A stretch of 64,000 bases of DNA from an uncultured Negativicutes bacterium (lineage in GTDB: Bacteria > Bacillota > Negativicutes > Veillonellales > Megasphaeraceae): positions 1 to 64,000 of the forward strand of contig CAADUJ010000013.1 of the NCBI GenBank assembly GCA_900752195.1. The letters are read 5' to 3'. The position numbers were made by a program, and so were the translations under genes. Below the pieces are notes generated by a model. The model was not told the DNA's origin. It did not search any database and was given only the letters and a program-made list of their open reading frames with translations. The first letter of the stretch is position 1, and each line of letters starts with the position of its first letter. This document shows positions 50,142-59,936 of the stretch, one piece after another.

Positions 50142-52232
50142 ATGAAACAAAAAACCAACCTGACTGTTTCCTATCCCTCGGTACCTGAATTGACATTCCG
50201 CGGCATGTTCTTAGGCATGCTGATTACAGTCATATTCACGGCATCCAACGTGTATCTGGGATTGAAAGTCGGTTTGACGTTCTCGTCATCTATTCCGGCA
50301 GCAGTCATCTCCATGGCCATCTTGCGTATGTTCAAGGATTCCAATATTTTGGAAAACAACATGGTTCAGACGCAGGCATCGGCAGCTGGCACATTGTCAG
50401 CTATTATCTTTATTCTTCCTGGCTTGCTCATGCTGGGATATTGGCAAGGATTCCCCTTCTGGCAGACAATGTTGCTCTGCGCATGCGGTGGTTCCTTAGG
50501 CGTATTGTTCACCATTCCGTTGCGCCGTGCCATGGTCGTCAACAGCGACCTGCCTTATCCAGAAGGCCGTGCCGCCGCAGAAATCCTGAAAGTCGGCAGT
50601 GAAATCCGTCATGAAAAGGCTGTTGGCCACGATACGAGCAAAAAAGAAACGGGCATGAAGGATATCGTTCTCGGTACGGGGCTTGCCGGCATTTTCAGTT
50701 TTTGCTCCAATGGTCTTCACATTGCATCATCGGAATTTAGTCATTTCATACATCTTGGCAGTAAGGCCATTACACAGCTTCCTATGGGCTTTTCCATGGC
50801 CCTTCTCGGTGCCGGGTACCTCATCGGTATCACCAGCGGTATCGCCATCCTCGTCGGTACACTCCTGGCCTGGGTCGTCTTCGTTCCGTATTTGACGAGC
50901 ATCCTGTCTCCGGCCGATGGCCAGACGGCAGCAGCCTTTGCACAAACCATCTGGGCGCAGAAAGTCCGCTTCATCGGTGCAGGTTGTATCGGTATCGCCG
51001 CAATCTGGACCCTTATCCGCCTAGCTAAGCCTGTCGTCGATGGCATCAAGATGTCCATCAACGCCTTACGCGAAAATGACACGGAAGAAAAGAAACTGCT
51101 CCATCATACGGACATCGACATGTCTCCAAAATCGGTTGGCATCGTATTCCTTTGCATCTTAGCAGGCCTGTTTATTACGTTCTACTCCTTTGTCAGCGCT
51201 GCTAACTTGCCTACTTCTATTACGATCATCTACATCGTCGTCGGTATCGTCGTCGCTATGCTCATGGGCTTCTTCGTAGCTGCCGCCTGCGGTTACATGG
51301 CAGGCCTCATCGGTACTTCGGCTAGTCCGATTTCCGGTATCGGCATTTTGGGCATCATCATTTCGTCCCTCGTCGTATTGGCTATTGGCTCGTCCTTCGG
51401 CATCTTCGAAACGGCAGAAGGAACACAATTCGCCACGGCACTTGCCATCTTCATCACAGCTGTCATCGTCAGCGTCGCCGCTATTTCCAACGATAACCTG
51501 CAGGACCTTAAGACTGGTTATATCGTCGGCGCTACACCCTGGAAACAGCAGGTTGCCTTGATTCTCGGTTCCATTATCGGCGCTTTTGCCATTGCCCCTG
51601 TATTGAATCTTCTCTATCAGGCCTACGGCTTTACAGGCGCACTACCTCGTGCTTCTATGGACCCCACACAGGCATTAGCAGCTCCTCAGGCTACACTTAT
51701 GACGACGATTGCACAAGGTATCTTTTCGGCTAGTCTCGATTGGAATTACATCCTCTTCGGTATTGTCGTCGGTATCGTCTGCATCATCGTCGACTTGCTT
51801 CTCACTAGCAAGACAACGTCCCTTGCACTACCTCCTCTGGCAGTCGGTATGGGTATTTATCTGCCGCCGACATTGGAAATTCCCCTTGTCATCGGCTCTG
51901 TTATGGGTTATCTCGTACATCGTTACCTTCGCAGCCGCGCTGAAAAACGCAGCCCTGACCATGTAGAAGAAGATGTAGAAGCCTGCAACCATCGCGGCGT
52001 ATTGCTCGCATCAGGCCTCATCGTTGGCGAAAGTCTCGTAGGCGTTATCATCGCCTTGATCATCGTCGTATCTGTCACATCTGGCGGTAGCGAAAATCCT
52101 CTTGCCATCGTTGGCAAGGATTTCAAGACCATTGCAGATTGCATAGGCTTTGTAGCCTTCATCGGCACCATTGCCATCTTCATCCGTCACGTCTTGATTA
52201 CGAAGTTTGATCCGAAGGAAATAGAAAAGTAA
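50142..52232 (+). CDS. OPT-family oligopeptide transporter
   Basis: 696 residues with about 16 helices. The family start SYPSVPELTFRGMFLGMLITVIFTASNVYLGLKVGLTFSSSIPAAV, the DLPYPEGRAAAEILKVG motif (about 140-156) and LPPLAVGMGIYLP near the end mark the bacterial OPT group, proton-coupled carriers of small peptides or peptide-like chelates. It stands alone but next to pepD on the opposite strand, giving a peptide import and cleavage neighbourhood. AGGAGG is 12 bases from the ATG, rather far, but no other in-frame start fits. Confidence 0.9.
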   Translation: MKQKTNLTVSYPSVPELTFRGMFLGMLITVIFTASNVYLGLKVGLTFSSSIPAAVISMAILRMFKDSNILENNMVQTQASAAGTLSAIIFILPGLLMLGYWQGFPFWQTMLLCACGGSLGVLFTIPLRRAMVVNSDLPYPEGRAAAEILKVGSEIRHEKAVGHDTSKKETGMKDIVLGTGLAGIFSFCSNGLHIASSEFSHFIHLGSKAITQLPMGFSMALLGAGYLIGITSGIAILVGTLLAWVVFVPYLTSILSPADGQTAAAFAQTIWAQKVRFIGAGCIGIAAIWTLIRLAKPVVDGIKMSINALRENDTEEKKLLHHTDIDMSPKSVGIVFLCILAGLFITFYSFVSAANLPTSITIIYIVVGIVVAMLMGFFVAAACGYMAGLIGTSASPISGIGILGIIISSLVVLAIGSSFGIFETAEGTQFATALAIFITAVIVSVAAISNDNLQDLKTGYIVGATPWKQQVALILGSIIGAFAIAPVLNLLYQAYGFTGALPRASMDPTQALAAPQATLMTTIAQGIFSASLDWNYILFGIVVGIVCIIVDLLLTSKTTSLALPPLAVGMGIYLPPTLEIPLVIGSVMGYLVHRYLRSRAEKRSPDHVEEDVEACNHRGVLLASGLIVGESLVGVIIALIIVVSVTSGGSENPLAIVGKDFKTIADCIGFVAFIGTIAIFIRHVLITKFDPKEIEK

Positions 52233-52278
52233 TACCATTTCCTAGTGAATTATTAGAATTAGATTAAAATTTACTTGT

Positions 52279-52312
52279 AAAAGGCACCGATATTCTATAT
52301 CGGTGCCTTTTA
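52279..52312 (+). terminator. Intrinsic terminator of the OPT gene
   Basis: AAAAGGCACCGATA pairs with TATCGGTGCCTTTT, 5-base loop. The remaining 52313-52450 is AT-rich with nothing else recognisable. Confidence 0.88.
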
Positions 52313-52454
52313 TTTTGTATAAATATACTATAAAAAAGCATTTTCACGATATAATGACCTGTTGTCTATGGCCCCGTTTCTCATCGCATGATCCATTTTT
52401 TATAATTTTGGAAATCACTTTTCGCAATATTTATTTTATATTATATATATTAAT

Positions 52455-52483
52455 TTTACTATTTGTTAAATTTATGGTATAAT
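52455..52483 (+). promoter_or_regulatory. Promoter of the BCCT gene
   Basis: TTTACT (52455-52460), 17-bp spacer, TATAAT (52478-52483) with TATGG extension, in a very AT-rich region. Confidence 0.6.
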
Positions 52484-52533
52484 ATTGAAATAATATCGTT
52501 TTTTTATATTATTTTTTTCAGTGAGGTGACTCT

Positions 52534-54540
52534 ATGAATTGGTTTAAAAATTTATCTTTTCACTGTAATTTCGAGTATTCCGTCACTGTGCCTAGTTTAT
52601 GTATCATCATAGTCACGGTGTTAAGTTGTATGATTATTCCCGACCAAGCAAACACGTTTTTCCAGATGGCAAAAAACGCCATCTTTGGGTCTTTTAGTTG
52701 GGTTTATATATTGAGCGTTGCCTTTTTCCTGCTCTTCCTCCTCATCCTTTGTATCGGAAAACTTGGTGATATCCGTCTCGGTGAAGATGATGAAGAACCG
52801 GACTACTCCTTGTTCTCCTGGATTTGCATGCTCTTTGCCGCCGGCATGGGCATCGGCCTCATGTACTTTGGTGTTGCCGAACCGATGTCACATTACGTCA
52901 TACCACTCCATTCTTCTTTTGATGGCTCCATGAAGATGAAAGATGCCATGGTCAACACCATTTTTCACTGGGGACTCCATGCGTGGGCCATTTATGGCAT
53001 CGTGGGCTTATCCCTTGCCTATTTCGGCTACCGCTATCAGCTTCCTCTGACCCTTCGTTCCGGTTTTTATCCCGTATTAAAGAAAAAAGGCAAGGGAATC
53101 ATCGGTATTGCCATTGACGTCGTCGCCTTATGCGCTACTATATTCGGCTTGACGACAACCCTCGGTTATGGAGCGTTACAGCTCGATGCCGGACTTACAG
53201 CTGTAGGATTTTTTGATTCTTTCCAGTTTTCTCACATTATTGGTCTCGTTATCCTCGCTGTATCCTTAGCCGTCTTTTCTGCCGTTTCCGGTGTCAGCCG
53301 TGGCGTCCGCTACTTAAGTCAGGGCAACTTGATTCTCGTCATCGCCTTATTGCTGTTTATCCTCTTTACAGGACCGACGGTCTACGTATTATCGGCCTTT
53401 ACCGAAAACATCGGATACTATCTCTCCAATTTGATTGAATTATCCCTGCGCACCTTTGCCTATGAAGCGACGCAGGAAGAATGGTTCACCAATTGGACTA
53501 TCATGTACTGGGCCTGGTGGATTTCATGGGCGCCTTTTGTCGGCCTCTTCATTGCCAAAATCTCTAAAGGCCGGACGGTCCGTGAATTCGTGTCATGTGT
53601 ACTCCTTGTCCCGACATTATTCAATATTCTCTGGATGTCCGTATTTGGTAATGCGTCCTTCTGGGTCGACAGCCAGACCGGTGGGGCTCTGTCGGCTATT
53701 ATCAACAATACAGAAGCGATGCTCTTCGTTTTCCTTCAGTTTTTCCCGTTGCCTTCCCTTACATCATTTGCTGCCATACTGGCAATTTTCATATTCTTCG
53801 TGACATCCGCTGATTCAGGTATCTTCGTCATCAACAGTCTGGCTTCCCACGGCAAGAGCCGTTTCCCCCGCTGGCAAAGTGCTTTCTGGGGTGCCTTACT
53901 GGCAATATTGGCACTGGCTCTCTTATATTCCGGTGGTCTCGCAGCATTGCAGACCATGACTATCGTCATGGCCCTTCCCCTTTCCATCTTAATGATGCTT
54001 ATGGCTCTATGCCTATTGCGAGGAATGATCATCGATACGTCCTATTTTGGCCGCGGCCTGTCTAAGAGCACAAGTTATTGGGATGGATCCCGTTGGAAAT
54101 GGCGTCTAAAACAAATCCTTTCCACGACGACACCGTCTGATTTCCAGCAATTCCTGCAAGATACAGTAAGCCCTGCCTTTGCAGAAATTACGGATGAATT
54201 GAAGAAGAATGGCATTACCGCTACTATCGAACGAGGTAGTACAGATGATACGCCATTTATTGAAATATGTGTAAAAAACCATAAACTCATCAATTTCGTC
54301 TATGGTATTACCTATAAGGAAACGGTCTTATCTCACATCGTTGTCGAAGATCCGTTAATTCCGACCATCAATGACAGAGAAACGTTTGAACCTATATGCT
54401 ATTTCTCAGATGGACGTCGTGGCTACAGCGTAAAATATATGAGCAAGGAAGAACTCATTACAGATGTGCTGCGACAATTTGAACGCTATATGAAGCTTGC
54501 CAGCGATGGAGAATATACGCTGTATCTATACGACAAATAA
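52534..54540 (+). CDS. BCCT-family transporter (betaine/choline/carnitine type)
   Basis: 668 residues, the long BetT-like form: 12 helices to about residue 510 and a C-terminal cytoplasmic domain of about 150 residues that senses osmolarity in relatives. Family motifs: LFAAGMGIGLMYFGVAEPMSHY near residues 95-116 (the Gly-rich M-G-I-G-L-M sodium/substrate stretch) and WTIMYWAWWISWAPFVGLFIAKISKGRT, the signature W-x-x-x-Y-W-x-W-W-x-x-W. It imports quaternary ammonium compounds by sodium or proton symport. Substrate among betaine, choline and carnitine not decided. Start has GAGGTGA. Single unit. Confidence 0.93.
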   Translation: MNWFKNLSFHCNFEYSVTVPSLCIIIVTVLSCMIIPDQANTFFQMAKNAIFGSFSWVYILSVAFFLLFLLILCIGKLGDIRLGEDDEEPDYSLFSWICMLFAAGMGIGLMYFGVAEPMSHYVIPLHSSFDGSMKMKDAMVNTIFHWGLHAWAIYGIVGLSLAYFGYRYQLPLTLRSGFYPVLKKKGKGIIGIAIDVVALCATIFGLTTTLGYGALQLDAGLTAVGFFDSFQFSHIIGLVILAVSLAVFSAVSGVSRGVRYLSQGNLILVIALLLFILFTGPTVYVLSAFTENIGYYLSNLIELSLRTFAYEATQEEWFTNWTIMYWAWWISWAPFVGLFIAKISKGRTVREFVSCVLLVPTLFNILWMSVFGNASFWVDSQTGGALSAIINNTEAMLFVFLQFFPLPSLTSFAAILAIFIFFVTSADSGIFVINSLASHGKSRFPRWQSAFWGALLAILALALLYSGGLAALQTMTIVMALPLSILMMLMALCLLRGMIIDTSYFGRGLSKSTSYWDGSRWKWRLKQILSTTTPSDFQQFLQDTVSPAFAEITDELKKNGITATIERGSTDDTPFIEICVKNHKLINFVYGITYKETVLSHIVVEDPLIPTINDRETFEPICYFSDGRRGYSVKYMSKEELITDVLRQFERYMKLASDGEYTLYLYDK

Positions 54541-54546
54541 ACACGC

Positions 54547-54594
54547 AAAAAAGACAGTACTCCCGAGCGATATGCTGTGAGCACTGTCTTTTTT
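54547..54594. terminator. Bidirectional intrinsic terminator
   Basis: AAAAAAGACAGT (54547-54558) pairs with ACTGTCTTTTTT (54583-54594), with CTC/GAG continuing inward. Confidence 0.85.
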
Positions 54595-54600
54595 CTATTA

Positions 54601-55446
54601 TCAGTCTTCTTCAATCATCTTTTCTTTCAGGAATGTACCCTTGCGCAATTCCTGAAATGCGTCATAGAGCTTTTCCTGGGTATCCATGACGATGGGACCG
54701 CCCCAATATACGGGTTCATGGAGGGCCTTAGAACTCATGAACATCACTTCTGTCGATTTATTTCCACCTGTAAGAGTAACACTATCGCCTTGCGACAGCT
54801 TAACAGCCGTCTTTTCCTCTACGTTTTCGCCGGCAATGGCCGCATTGCCTTGCAGTGTAAACGCCATGACAGACCGGTCTTCTTCCGTCGGAATCGTAAT
54901 AGATTTTCCTGGTTCGAGAAGGATATGGTAGTAGTCTAATGGCAAGTGGTGACCTTCATATCCTTTCTTTTCGCCATATTGCCCCATGAGGAGACGGAGT
55001 ACACCGCCATCAAAGGAAATTTCTTGTATATCCTCTTTTTTGATGGCGTGATAGACTGGCGACGACATCTTTTCTTCTTTAGGAAGATTGAGCCATAACT
55101 GAAGTCCACATTCTCTAGGAACAGGTGGAATCCGTTCTTCATGAAGAACGCCGGATCCGGCATTCATATATTGTACTTCGCCATCTGAAATAGTATCTTC
55201 GAAACCGAGTGTATCGGAATGACTAATACTGCCATGAGCGAGGAAGGTAATCGTTTCAATGCCCCGATGCGGATGCATAGGGAAACCTGCCGTATAGTCT
55301 TCCGGACGCTGGGAATCAAAGGAATCCAGCATGAGAAATGGATCAAAATCACGAACCGTTTCATTTCCTAAGACGCGGATAAGATGGACGCCTGCACCAT
55401 CTACCGTAGCATTCCCTTTTACGCGGTGTATAATATGTCTTTCCAT
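54601..55446 (-). CDS. Pirin-family protein
   Basis: 281 residues, two cupin barrels. The metal site of the first barrel is seen in GFPMHPHRGIETITFLAHGSISHSD (about 55-80) and HEER near 101-104. Pirins are iron-binding proteins, some of them quercetin dioxygenases or regulators of pyruvate metabolism. It lies 30 bp after marR on the same strand, so it is the likely target of that repressor; an oxidative or aromatic-compound signal is plausible, not shown. Confidence 0.92.
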   Translation of the reverse strand: MERHIIHRVKGNATVDGAGVHLIRVLGNETVRDFDPFLMLDSFDSQRPEDYTAGFPMHPHRGIETITFLAHGSISHSDTLGFEDTISDGEVQYMNAGSGVLHEERIPPVPRECGLQLWLNLPKEEKMSSPVYHAIKKEDIQEISFDGGVLRLLMGQYGEKKGYEGHHLPLDYYHILLEPGKSITIPTEEDRSVMAFTLQGNAAIAGENVEEKTAVKLSQGDSVTLTGGNKSTEVMFMSSKALHEPVYWGGPIVMDTQEKLYDAFQELRKGTFLKEKMIEED

Positions 55447-55476
55447 GTGTCATAACCTCCTTCATGATCACGCAGA

Positions 55477-55887
55477 TCATGTCCGTTTGTACTTTTGCAA
55501 GAGTTTGATAAGCTGGCGCTTTTCTCGCTCATCCCAACACGCAAATGCTTTATCAATGAGCACTTCATTTTGAGGATATACCTTTTCAATGATGTGCCGG
55601 CCTTTACTAGTAAGAGATACGATAGACCGCCGCCGGTCTTTTGGATCCGTTTCTTTTACGACGAGCCCTTGCTTCTGCAAATTGCCAATGACAACGGGAA
55701 TCGTGCCATCACTGGATAGAACGGCCTCTTTAATGGAACCAATGGAAAGGTCTCCCTTGTGATACAATGCTTCAAGGACAGCAAACTGGCTCAACGTAAG
55801 GCCCTGTTCATTTACAAGCAATGCCGTATGTCTGTCAATATGATTGACAATGCGGTGTAAATAAATCAAAATGGCTAACGATTTCAT
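55477..55887 (-). CDS. MarR-family transcriptional regulator
   Basis: 136 residues, winged HTH. LTLSQFAVLEALYHKGDLSIGSIKEAV is followed by the wing DRRRSIVSLTSKGR (DPKDRRRS at about 82-89), which is diagnostic. Lone-standing regulator, first gene of a marR-pirin pair. Two inverted repeats overlap its promoter, suggesting autorepression relieved by a small ligand or oxidation; it has a single Cys near the C-terminus. Confidence 0.93.
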   Translation of the reverse strand: MKSLAILIYLHRIVNHIDRHTALLVNEQGLTLSQFAVLEALYHKGDLSIGSIKEAVLSSDGTIPVVIGNLQKQGLVVKETDPKDRRRSIVSLTSKGRHIIEKVYPQNEVLIDKAFACWDEREKRQLIKLLQKYKRT

Positions 55888-55902
55888 AGCAACCTCCTAT
55901 AA

Positions 55903-55934
55903 TATCTCTAACTAGATACAATTTATCACAATTG
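55903..55934 (-). promoter_or_regulatory. MarR promoter with two 5-6-5 inverted repeats
   Basis: TATCT-CTAACT-AGATA (55903-55918) and CAATT-TATCAC-AATTG (55919-55934) are adjacent. On the minus strand a TTGACA box just upstream is followed after 17 bp by TAAATT within the second repeat. This is a likely autoregulatory operator. Confidence 0.5.
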
Positions 55935-55987
55935 ATGTCATTTGTCAATAACATTCATGTAGCTTGCTCAATCCATATGCACATACG

Positions 55988-56027
55988 AAAAAGGCGTAAC
56001 GCCTGGGGCTGCCCCATTCGTCACGCC
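55988..56027 (-). terminator. Intrinsic terminator of nifJ
   Basis: GGCGT...ACGCC with an inner GGGGC/GCCCC stem; TTTTT follows on the minus strand. Confidence 0.8.
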
Positions 56028-56101
56028 TCTCTCGTTTAGCTTATACAGAAGAGCGTTTATCTATCTACCTAAAGGAGTTAGATCGGAAGTTAGATTGTGT
56101 T

Positions 56102-59100
56102 TTATTTTTCGTCATATGCTTTTGACATGCGGACATATCCTTCGTAACGGTCTTTCGCATCTTGTTCTGTCTTTTCATACAGAGCTTCGGCAGTATCCGG
56201 GAAGGTACGCTGGAGCGATGCGAAACGTGTTTCACCGAGGAGGAAGTCGCGGAAATTAGCTGTCGGCGGTTTGGAATCAAGGATGAAGGGGTTCTTGCCT
56301 TCCTTCTTCAAGTCCGGATTGTATCTCCAGAGGTGCCAGTAACCAGCTTCAACAGCGCGTTTTTCTTCGAGCATGCTCTGACCCTGACCAACTTTGAGGC
56401 CATGGTTGATGCACGGTGCATAGCCGATGATAAGGGACGGTCCATTATATGCTTCAGCTTCTTTCAGCGCTTTCATGAACTGATTCTTATCAGCGCCCAT
56501 AGCAACCTGAGCTACGTATACATAGCCATAAGTAGCTTCCATCATGCCCAGGTCTTTCTTCTTCGTCTTCTTACCAGAAGCTGCGAATTTAGCAACTGCA
56601 GCAGTCGGAGTAGCCTTGGAGGATTGGCCACCGGTGTTGGAGTACACTTCTGTATCGAATACGAGGACGTTGATGTCTTCGTTCATAGCGAGAACATGGT
56701 CTAAGCCACCATAACCGATATCGTATGCCCAGCCGTCACCGCCGAAGATCCACTGGCTCCGTTTAACGAGGAACTGTTTCATATCATAGATACGTTCTAA
56801 TTCCGGTTTACCAGCTTTTTCAGCTTCCAGAAGAGCTACGATCGCATCTGCACGTTCGCGCGTACCATCACCAACGAGTTTATTGACTTTCCAGTCTTTG
56901 AAAGCTTCCTGGAGTTTCGGGCTGGCAACAGCCATAGCGTCGTCGATATATTTTTCCAGAAGATCCCGTTCTGCTTTTTCAGCAAGCATCATGCCGAAGC
57001 CATATTCTGCGTTATCTTCAAAGAGGGATGTAGACCAGGCCGGGCCATGACCCTTTTCGTTTTTCGTATAACCGCAATCCGGTGCACTACCGCCCCAGAC
57101 GCTGGAGCAGCCATGAGCATTGGCAACGACCATGCGATCGCCGAAGAGCTGCGTAACTACTTTGCAATACGGTGTTTCTGCACAACCTGCGCAAGCACCA
57201 GTAAATTCGAGCAACGGTTGTTCGAACTGACTGCCGATGACCGTGTTCTTATCCATGGGGTTCTTCTTAGCCGGCAAATCGATGACATAATCCCACAATT
57301 CAGACCGATATTCTTCCTGGTCGAACGGCTTCATGACGAGAGCGTCTTTCGGGCAGACATGTGTACAGCTACCGCAGCCGAGGCAGTCCATAACGGAAAC
57401 AACGATGTTATATTTAAAGCCCGGTGCGACTCTGATTTCTTTATCCTGATAGCCTTTCGGTGCCTTTTCTGCTTCTTCCGGAGTCATAAGGAACGGACGG
57501 ATGGCAGCATGAGGGCAAACGAAGGAACACGTGTTACAACCGATACATTTTTCAGCATCCCAGGTTGGTACAAACATAGCAACGCCGCGTTTTTCTTCAG
57601 CAGCTGTGCCAGTCGGCCAACGACCATCTTCAAATCCCGTATATGCGCTGACAGGAAGGTCATCGCCTTCAAGAGCATTTACAGGCATTGCAAATTCACG
57701 GAAGAATTTCGTATGTTTCGAAAGATCTGCCGGCGTATCTTCAGCATCAGCCCACGATGCAGGAACATCCACTTTAACGATAGCCGAGAGACCCTGATCA
57801 ATAGCGGCATTGTTCATGTCGACGATCTTCTGGCCTTTCTTGCCATAGGATTCAACAACGGATTCTTTCAACTTTTGGATAGCCAGTTCAAGAGGAATAA
57901 CTTCCGAAAGTTTAAAGAATGCGGACTGCATAATCATGTTGATACGGCCACCAAGACCGATACTCTGGGCAATACCTACAGCATCGATGATGTAGAAATC
58001 GACGTGGTTGCGAGCAATGGAACGTTTGAGCTGAGCCGGTAATTTTTCACCTAATTCTTCCGGTTTCCATACGGTGTTGAGCAGGAACGTACCGCCTTCT
58101 TTAATGCCGCGGAGGAGATCGAAACCATGGACATAAGACTGACGATGACATGCGATAAAATCAGCACTATTGATGAGATACGGCATCTTGATCGGCGTAT
58201 CACCAAAGCGCAGATGCGATACTGTTACGCCGCCAGATTTCTTCGAGTCATATGCAAAGTATGCCTGAGCATACATATCCGTGTTATCACCAATAATCTT
58301 GATAGCGCTCTTGTTAGCACCGACAGTACCATCAGAGCCGAAGCCCCAGAACTTACATGCTTTCAGGCCTTTGCCGCCTGTGCTGATTCCCGGTACGCGC
58401 GGCAACGATTTAAATGTGACGTCGTCGACGATGCTCAAGGTAAAGTCGTTCTTCGGTTCGAAGGATTTCAAGTTTTCAAATGCTGCTACCACATCACCTG
58501 GTAAGAATTCTTTAGAGGCGATACCATAGCGGCCATGATATACCTTAGGAGCCCTGTCAGCAGCAGCGAAGCAGGCCGCTACGCTATGATAGAGCGGTTC
58601 GCCGTTAGCGCCGGTTTCTTTCGTGCGGTCGAGGACGGCAATCTTCTTGACCGTATTCGGCAATGCAGCGAGGAAATGTTTTTCCGAGAACGGGCGGAAC
58701 ATATGAACGTTTACACAACCGACTTTTTCGCCTTGTTCAACGAGGAGACGAACTGTTTCTTCAATTGTCTGTGCGCCAGAGCCCATGGCGATAAGAACGA
58801 ATTCTGCATCAGGAGCACCGGTGTAATTGAACAGGTGGTATTCACGGCCCGTAATTTCACTGATTTTCTTCATGTAGCCTTCTGCTACATCTGGTACGAT
58901 ATCATAGAATTTATTAAGGGATTCACGGTGCTGCATGAATGTTTCAGCTGGTTCGCAGAAGGAAATAGCTTCCGGATTATCCGGGTTCATGCCGCGTTTA
59001 CGGAATTCTGTAACGGCCTTCATGTCCAGCATAGGACGGAGGTCTTCGTAAGGAATGCATTCAATCTTCTGGATTTCATGAGATGTACGGAAACCATCGA

Positions 59101-59614
59101 AGAAGTTGAGGATAGGAATACGACAGGTAATAGCCGTAGCATGAACGACTGCCGACAAATCCATAACTTCCTGAACACTCGATTCTACCATCATGCTGAT
59201 ACCAGTGCCGCGCATAGCCATCGCGTCGTCATGGCCGGCAAAAATGGTGTACCCGTTTGTAGCAACCGTACGGGATGCAACCTGGAATACGCCAGGGAGC
59301 AATTCGCTGGAAATTTTGAACATGTTGGAAAGCATGATCATCATACCCTGAGATGATGTAAACGTCGTCGTGAGGGCACCGGCCTGCAAAGCACCATGCA
59401 TAGCGCCAGCTGCGCCTTTTTCAGACTGCATTTCCTGTACTTGTACAGGAACGCCGAATAAGTTCTTACGGCCATGGGCAGCCCATTCGTCAACGTGTTC
59501 AGCCATCGGTGACGACGGTGTAATCGGGAAAATGGAAGCTACTTCCGTAAATGCGTAGGATATATACGCTGCAGCTTCGTTGCCGTCCATTGTCTTAAAA
59601 ATTTTTTTCGTCAT
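56102..59614 (-). CDS. nifJ: Pyruvate:ferredoxin (flavodoxin) oxidoreductase
   Basis: 1170 residues, the single-chain homodimeric PFOR. It turns pyruvate and CoA into acetyl-CoA, CO2 and reduced ferredoxin, the central energy reaction of such fermenters. Domains: pyruvate-binding N-terminus (ITPSSPMAEHVDEWA), gamma domain, two [4Fe-4S] motifs (CIGCNTCSFVCPHAA and CLGCGSCTHVCPKDA, about 690-760), then the thiamine-diphosphate domain with GCAGCAETPY, CSSVWGG and the Mg-binding region with VYSNTGGQ. Reduced ferredoxin would feed hydrogenase and, in principle, the NifH-like reductase. Own promoter (TTGTGA, 17 bp, TACAAT at 59716-59688) and terminator. Confidence 0.97.
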   Translation of the reverse strand: MTKKIFKTMDGNEAAAYISYAFTEVASIFPITPSSPMAEHVDEWAAHGRKNLFGVPVQVQEMQSEKGAAGAMHGALQAGALTTTFTSSQGMMIMLSNMFKISSELLPGVFQVASRTVATNGYTIFAGHDDAMAMRGTGISMMVESSVQEVMDLSAVVHATAITCRIPILNFFDGFRTSHEIQKIECIPYEDLRPMLDMKAVTEFRKRGMNPDNPEAISFCEPAETFMQHRESLNKFYDIVPDVAEGYMKKISEITGREYHLFNYTGAPDAEFVLIAMGSGAQTIEETVRLLVEQGEKVGCVNVHMFRPFSEKHFLAALPNTVKKIAVLDRTKETGANGEPLYHSVAACFAAADRAPKVYHGRYGIASKEFLPGDVVAAFENLKSFEPKNDFTLSIVDDVTFKSLPRVPGISTGGKGLKACKFWGFGSDGTVGANKSAIKIIGDNTDMYAQAYFAYDSKKSGGVTVSHLRFGDTPIKMPYLINSADFIACHRQSYVHGFDLLRGIKEGGTFLLNTVWKPEELGEKLPAQLKRSIARNHVDFYIIDAVGIAQSIGLGGRINMIMQSAFFKLSEVIPLELAIQKLKESVVESYGKKGQKIVDMNNAAIDQGLSAIVKVDVPASWADAEDTPADLSKHTKFFREFAMPVNALEGDDLPVSAYTGFEDGRWPTGTAAEEKRGVAMFVPTWDAEKCIGCNTCSFVCPHAAIRPFLMTPEEAEKAPKGYQDKEIRVAPGFKYNIVVSVMDCLGCGSCTHVCPKDALVMKPFDQEEYRSELWDYVIDLPAKKNPMDKNTVIGSQFEQPLLEFTGACAGCAETPYCKVVTQLFGDRMVVANAHGCSSVWGGSAPDCGYTKNEKGHGPAWSTSLFEDNAEYGFGMMLAEKAERDLLEKYIDDAMAVASPKLQEAFKDWKVNKLVGDGTRERADAIVALLEAEKAGKPELERIYDMKQFLVKRSQWIFGGDGWAYDIGYGGLDHVLAMNEDINVLVFDTEVYSNTGGQSSKATPTAAVAKFAASGKKTKKKDLGMMEATYGYVYVAQVAMGADKNQFMKALKEAEAYNGPSLIIGYAPCINHGLKVGQGQSMLEEKRAVEAGYWHLWRYNPDLKKEGKNPFILDSKPPTANFRDFLLGETRFASLQRTFPDTAEALYEKTEQDAKDRYEGYVRMSKAYDEK

Positions 59615-59687
59615 GGTAAAATTTCTCCTCTCCTGTCAAATATAAGCTTTTACTTAAAGAGCACTTACGCACTTATTTGATGGTTTC

Positions 59688-59716
59688 ATTGTATGCTATA
59701 GGTCATAAAATCACAA
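59688..59716 (-). promoter_or_regulatory. Promoter of nifJ
   Basis: TTGTGA (59716-59711), 17-bp spacer, TACAAT (59693-59688), minus strand, about 75 bp before the start. The rest of 59615-59936 holds only the PAP2 terminator and AT-rich DNA. Confidence 0.65.
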
Positions 59717-59805
59717 GCATTTCAGTCATAATTACCATGAATTTATTTTATAATAAATTCTCAAAATCTTCTATATTCGCCTGTATCATCATATTTTACA
59801 GGCAT

Positions 59806-59836
59806 AAAAAAACTGGTACTTTATTATGTACCAGTT
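59806..59836 (-). terminator. Intrinsic terminator at the end of the hyp-hydF-PAP2 operon
   Basis: AACTGGTAC (59811-59819) pairs with GTACCAGTT (59828-59836); seven Ts follow on the minus strand, 100 bp past the PAP2 stop. Confidence 0.75.
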
Positions 59837-59936
59837 TAGTACCACTGCGATATTTTGATAAATATTGTACTCTATTTTACATAGATAAACAGAAAATTGT
59901 ATATTTTTTACACAGCGCCACCTTAAAAGGAGGTAC

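Noticed and set aside
57047..59356. Long plus-strand open frames opposite nifJ
   Set aside because: They are antisense shadows of a well-conserved enzyme with biased codons; compositions are unlike real proteins and no start signals are present.
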